Origin: Reyranella massiliensis 521
GTDB taxonomy: Bacteria; Pseudomonadota; Alphaproteobacteria; Reyranellales; Reyranellaceae
Reading direction: 5' to 3'
NCBI GenBank assembly: GCA_945862125.1
Contig: CAMAYC010000002.1
Location: forward strand, 25,389 to 89,388
DNA: 64,000 nucleotides
Numbering within the stretch: position 1 is the stretch's first letter; every line of letters begins with the position of its first letter. The notes under the pieces were generated by a model. That model was not told the DNA's origin. It did no database searches and worked only from the letters and a program-made list of their open reading frames with translations. Both the position numbers and the translations under genes were made by a program. This document shows positions 60,879 through 64,000 of this stretch, in pieces.

Positions 60879-61565
60879 ATGATCAAGTTCTATTACAATA
60901 CCGCGCCGAACCCGACCAAGGTGGCGCTCTGCCTGGAAGAGATGGGCCTGCCCTACGAGCTATTCCCGGTCGACACGCGCAAGGGCGAGCAGCACACGCC
61001 GGAGTTCCTGGCGATCAATCCCAACGCCAAGGTTCCGGTCATCGTCGATGGCGACGCCACCGTCTTCGACAGCAATGCGATCCTGCTTTACCTGGCAGAA
61101 AAAACCGGGAAATTCCTACCCGGCAAGTCGCTGAAGGAGCGGGGCGAGATGCTGTCGTGGCTGATGTTCGTGGCCTCGGGCATCGGTCCTTACTCGGGCC
61201 AGTCCGTTCACTTCCGGAACTTCGCGCCTGAGCCCAAGGAATATGCCGTCAACCGCTACACCTTCGAGGCCCAGCGTCACTGGGGCATCCTCGAGGCGCG
61301 GCTGGGCAAGCACCAGTTCATGTGCGGCGAGGCCTACGGCATCGTCGACATGGCGGTCTGGGGCTGGTCGCGCCTGATCCCCTTCGTGCTGGGACCGGAT
61401 GCGCCCAAGCAATTTCCCAACCTGCAGCGTCATCTCGCCGAGATCAGCGCCCGCCCGGCGGCGGTGCGGGCACTCGCCCTGAAGGACAAGCACACCTTCA
61501 AGACCGAGATGGACGACGCCGCCCGCCTCGCGATGTTCCCGCATCTTGCCAAGAAGGTCGCCTGA
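60879..61565 (+). CDS. Glutathione S-transferase family protein (YfcG/YghU-like)
   Basis: 228 residues: thioredoxin-fold domain with NTAPNPTKVALCLEEMGLPYEL and NPNAKVPVIVDGDATVFDSNAILLYLAE, helical domain with GEAYGIVDMAVWGWSRLIPF. The NTAPNPTKV start and AxGYFxxxxE-like layout resemble Nu-class YfcG, a glutathione-dependent disulfide reductase. Located 33 bases after the receptor gene, likely in one transcript. Confidence 0.88.
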   Translation: MIKFYYNTAPNPTKVALCLEEMGLPYELFPVDTRKGEQHTPEFLAINPNAKVPVIVDGDATVFDSNAILLYLAEKTGKFLPGKSLKERGEMLSWLMFVASGIGPYSGQSVHFRNFAPEPKEYAVNRYTFEAQRHWGILEARLGKHQFMCGEAYGIVDMAVWGWSRLIPFVLGPDAPKQFPNLQRHLAEISARPAAVRALALKDKHTFKTEMDDAARLAMFPHLAKKVA

Positions 61566-61569
61566 CGAC

Positions 61570-62898
61570 CTACATCATCCCCGGCGCGCCGAGATCGGTG
61601 CCGTCGATCATGCGGCTGTAGCGGAAGGGATGGGGATCGACGATCGGCGGGTCGCCGGCCACGAGGTCGGCGGCCAGTCGTCCCGCTGCAGGCCCGATGC
61701 CGAAGCCGTGGCCGGTGTAGCCGGTGGAGAGATAGAGCCCGGGCATCGAATCCACGGCCGAGATCACCGGTATGCCGTCGGGCGTGGAGTCGATCAGGCC
61801 TCCCCAGGCATGCGCGATTTTCAGCCCCTTGAGCGCCGGGTAGTGCTCGCCGAGTGTGGCGAGGCCTTCCTGCACGAGGCGTGGATCGGCCGCGGGATCG
61901 AAGGTGCGCTGGCGCTCAAAGGGGGAAACGCGGTCGAACGACCAGTTGGCGAAACCTTCCGGCCCCTGGAAGAACGTGCGCCCCACCGCGAAGGTCAGTC
62001 CTTTGCGCCGTTTCTGGGCGGTCGGCAGGAATTGCCGGGCATAGAGCAGACCCTGAAGCGAGAGATCCACCGTGCCACGTCCGCCCAGGCCCACCGTGTA
62101 GCCGCCGTCGAGCCGCCGCCGGATGGTGACGCCGGGCATGGAGAGGCCGCCGTCCGTCACTTGCGGCGCTTCCATCGTGGCGAAAGACGTCGAGCGCACA
62201 CCGGCCTGCGGCAGCCTGAGACCGTGGCGCCGGCAGAACAGCGAACTCCAGGCACCGCCGGCGCACAGCACGGCTTGCGTGCGAATGAGGCCCTGCTCGG
62301 TGATCACGCCGGACACCTTGCCGCCGGCGATGTCGAGGCCGCGGGCGGCGCAGTTCTGGTGGATGGTGGCACCCAGCTTGCGCGCCGCTTCGGCGAGCGC
62401 GGGCGAGGCAAGGGAGGGCTCGCCCCGGCCATCGGTCGGGGAGTGGATCCCGCCAATCCAGTCGGGCGCGCTGCCCGGCGTCATCGCCTTGGCCTCAGTG
62501 GCGCTGAGAACGCGGCTGTGCATCTGGTACTCGCGCGCACGCAGGGTCCATTCTTCCCACTCGGCGAAATCGTTGCGCTCCGTGGTGACGTAGAGGAGGC
62601 CGGTGTGTCGGAAGCCGGTTTCCATGCCCAGCTCGGCATTGAGACCCTTCCAGATCTCCAGACTCTTCATGGCGAGCGGCAACTCGCGCAGGTCGCGATG
62701 CTGCTGACGGCACCAGCCCCAGTTCCGGCTGCTCTGCTCGCCGCCGACCACGCCCTTGTCGAGCAGGGCGACCGACAGGCCCTTTTTCGCGAGTGCATAG
62801 GCGGCGGCACTGCCGGCGATGCCGGCGCCGATCACGACGACATCGGCGGAGGCGGGGAGCTTGAGGTCGCTGATGACGGGCTGAACGGGCGGGGACAT
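61570..62898 (-). CDS. FAD-dependent oxidoreductase (DAO family)
   Basis: 442 residues. The FAD dinucleotide loop VVVIGAGIAGSAAA is near residues 20-33, followed by the DAO core and the C-terminal GYTGHGFGIGPAAGRLAADL motif that closes on the flavin. Oxidises D-amino acids, glycine-type amines or similar. ATG 62898 (ribosome site AGGAAAAATCG) is preferred; the frame could start 11 codons upstream at 62931. Tail to tail with the GST gene. Confidence 0.9.
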   Translation of the reverse strand: MSPPVQPVISDLKLPASADVVVIGAGIAGSAAAYALAKKGLSVALLDKGVVGGEQSSRNWGWCRQQHRDLRELPLAMKSLEIWKGLNAELGMETGFRHTGLLYVTTERNDFAEWEEWTLRAREYQMHSRVLSATEAKAMTPGSAPDWIGGIHSPTDGRGEPSLASPALAEAARKLGATIHQNCAARGLDIAGGKVSGVITEQGLIRTQAVLCAGGAWSSLFCRRHGLRLPQAGVRSTSFATMEAPQVTDGGLSMPGVTIRRRLDGGYTVGLGGRGTVDLSLQGLLYARQFLPTAQKRRKGLTFAVGRTFFQGPEGFANWSFDRVSPFERQRTFDPAADPRLVQEGLATLGEHYPALKGLKIAHAWGGLIDSTPDGIPVISAVDSMPGLYLSTGYTGHGFGIGPAAGRLAADLVAGDPPIVDPHPFRYSRMIDGTDLGAPGMM

Positions 62899-62996
62899 CG
62901 ATTTTTCCTGACGAACGCTACCGAAGGACACACCATAGCCTACGCTTTACGGGCCGGAACCCGGCGCGGTACCTTCCGGGACAGAAGGAGCCCCCA

Positions 62997-64000
62997 ATGG
63001 ACCTGACGTTCGGGACGGAAGAACTGGCCTTCCAGCAGGAAGTGCGCGGCTGGCTGAAAGAGAACCTGACGCCCGAGATCATGGGCGAATCCAAGGTGGC
63101 CCGGAACGCCTACATGCCGCGGGAGCGGCTGCTCGACTGGCAGAAGCGCCTGGCGAAAAAGGGCTGGCTCTGCACCGGCTGGCCCAAGGAATTCGGCGGC
63201 CCGGGCTTCACCACGACGCAGAAGTACATCTTCGAGATGGAGATGGCGAAGGCGGGCGCGCCCGGGACCTCGCCGTTCGGCCCCAAGATGTGCGCGCCGG
63301 TGATCATGAAATACGGTTCGGCCGAGCAGAAGGCGCGGCACCTGCCGCCAATGCTGAACTCCGACCTGCTGTGGTGCCAGGGCTATTCCGAGCCAGGCTC
63401 GGGCTCCGATCTCGCGAGCCTGCGCACCAAGGCCGAGCTGAAGGGCGACCACTACATCGTGAACGGCCAGAAGACCTGGACGACGCTTGCCCAGACTGCC
63501 GACTGGATTTTCTGCCTCGTGCGGACGTCGAACGAGGGCAAGCGCCAGGAGGGCATCTCGTTCCTGCTGATCGACATGAAGACGCCCGGCATATCGGTCG
63601 AGCCGATCATCACTGCCGACGGCAACCGCGCCGGCACCCAGGAAGTGAACTCGGTGTTTTTCACCGACGTGAAAGTGCCGGTCGAGAACCGGGTCGGCGA
63701 AGAGAACATGGGCTGGACCTACGCCAAGTACCTGCTCGAGTTCGAGCGCGGCGGCAATCCCTATAGCCCACGCCTGCGTTCGGGCTTCGAGAAGCTGAAG
63801 CGTCTGGCGCAGTCGATGCCGGAAGGCGAGGACTCGATCATGGCCGACACCGCCTGGCGCGAGAAGCTCGCCCGCATGGACATCGAGATCTCCGGCCTCG
63901 AAATGTTCGAGCAGGAGTTTTACTCCAAGCTGGCGTCGGGCCAGAACCCGGGTCCGCTGTCGTCGATGATCAAGCTGCGCGGCACCGAGGTCATGCAGCA
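62997..64000 (+). CDS. Acyl-CoA dehydrogenase family protein (truncated by window end)
   Basis: Open to the last base of the window: 334 codons seen. Starts MDLTFGTEELAFQQEVRGWL, with the acyl-CoA dehydrogenase motifs WCQGYSEPGSGSDLASLRT (FAD and substrate contact, about 125-143) and NGQKTWTTLA. The flavoprotein abstracts alpha/beta hydrogens of an acyl-CoA; chain-length preference cannot be told. AAGGAG is 8 bases before the ATG. It is divergent from the FAD oxidoreductase gene. Confidence 0.93.
   Translation, partial: MDLTFGTEELAFQQEVRGWLKENLTPEIMGESKVARNAYMPRERLLDWQKRLAKKGWLCTGWPKEFGGPGFTTTQKYIFEMEMAKAGAPGTSPFGPKMCAPVIMKYGSAEQKARHLPPMLNSDLLWCQGYSEPGSGSDLASLRTKAELKGDHYIVNGQKTWTTLAQTADWIFCLVRTSNEGKRQEGISFLLIDMKTPGISVEPIITADGNRAGTQEVNSVFFTDVKVPVENRVGEENMGWTYAKYLLEFERGGNPYSPRLRSGFEKLKRLAQSMPEGEDSIMADTAWREKLARMDIEISGLEMFEQEFYSKLASGQNPGPLSSMIKLRGTEVMQ

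Overview
The window is a dense, roughly 64 % GC bacterial chromosome segment with gene order typical of Alphaproteobacteria: nuoG-N/birA/coaX/rnj/mce/DUF1467/proS/lol/dnaE, then rpsB/tsf/pyrH/frr/uppS/cdsA/dxr/rseP/bamA/fabZ, then (minus strand) gltA/gltX next to comEC, lexA, moeA, moaC, trpC, trpD, trpG. Together with solitary Bug-type (tripartite tricarboxylate) receptors and many small accessory transporters this suggests a free-living, metabolically versatile alphaproteobacterium, possibly Reyranella-like; the genus is a guess from general impression only. No rRNA, tRNA, CRISPR array, transposase or phage gene was seen.

Layout. 1-7559: 3' part of the complex I operon (nuoG end, nuoH-I-J-K-L-M-N). 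7556-11414: birA, coaX, RNase J, methylmalonyl-CoA epimerase and a DUF1467 protein, closely packed or overlapping. 11415-13048: a convergent purine permease and, beside it, a candidate small RNA. 13051-21174: proS, two tandem LolC/E permeases, lolD and dnaE. 21171-22184: a DUF72 protein. 22205-32885: translation factors, then UMP kinase, undecaprenyl/isoprenoid and CDP-diacylglycerol synthesis, RseP, BamA, FabZ and a glyoxalase. The genes that usually flank fabZ here (lpxD, lpxA, lpxI, lpxB) are missing. 32898-38764 (minus): a small membrane protein, gltA, an EamA exporter, glnS with a fossil gltX 3' end beside it, and gltX. 38837-40966: comEC. 41375-45830 (minus): lexA with its SOS promoter, moeA, moaC, trpC and trpD. 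45891-47209: an HMA domain protein, a Bug receptor and a perfect 22-bp palindrome lie between trpD and trpG.

47218-64000: after trpG the window becomes accessory in character: acyl-CoA synthetase, EamA transporter, two glutathione transferases, an ADP-forming acyl-CoA synthetase/acetyltransferase fusion, a divergent polysaccharide deacetylase, a gamma-glutamyltransferase-like protein, an amidase, an HpcH/HpaI-type aldolase, a second Bug receptor, an FAD oxidoreductase and a truncated acyl-CoA dehydrogenase. These look like organic/amino-acid scavenging functions.

The most interesting points are edits to otherwise conserved alphaproteobacterial blocks: loss of the lipid A genes around fabZ, arrival of glnS with a gltX scar, a tandem duplication of the lipoprotein-release permease, opening of the trpGDC cluster, and a putative sRNA with its own promoter and terminator. 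All functional assignments come from reading the translated sequence against remembered family features; no searches were run.
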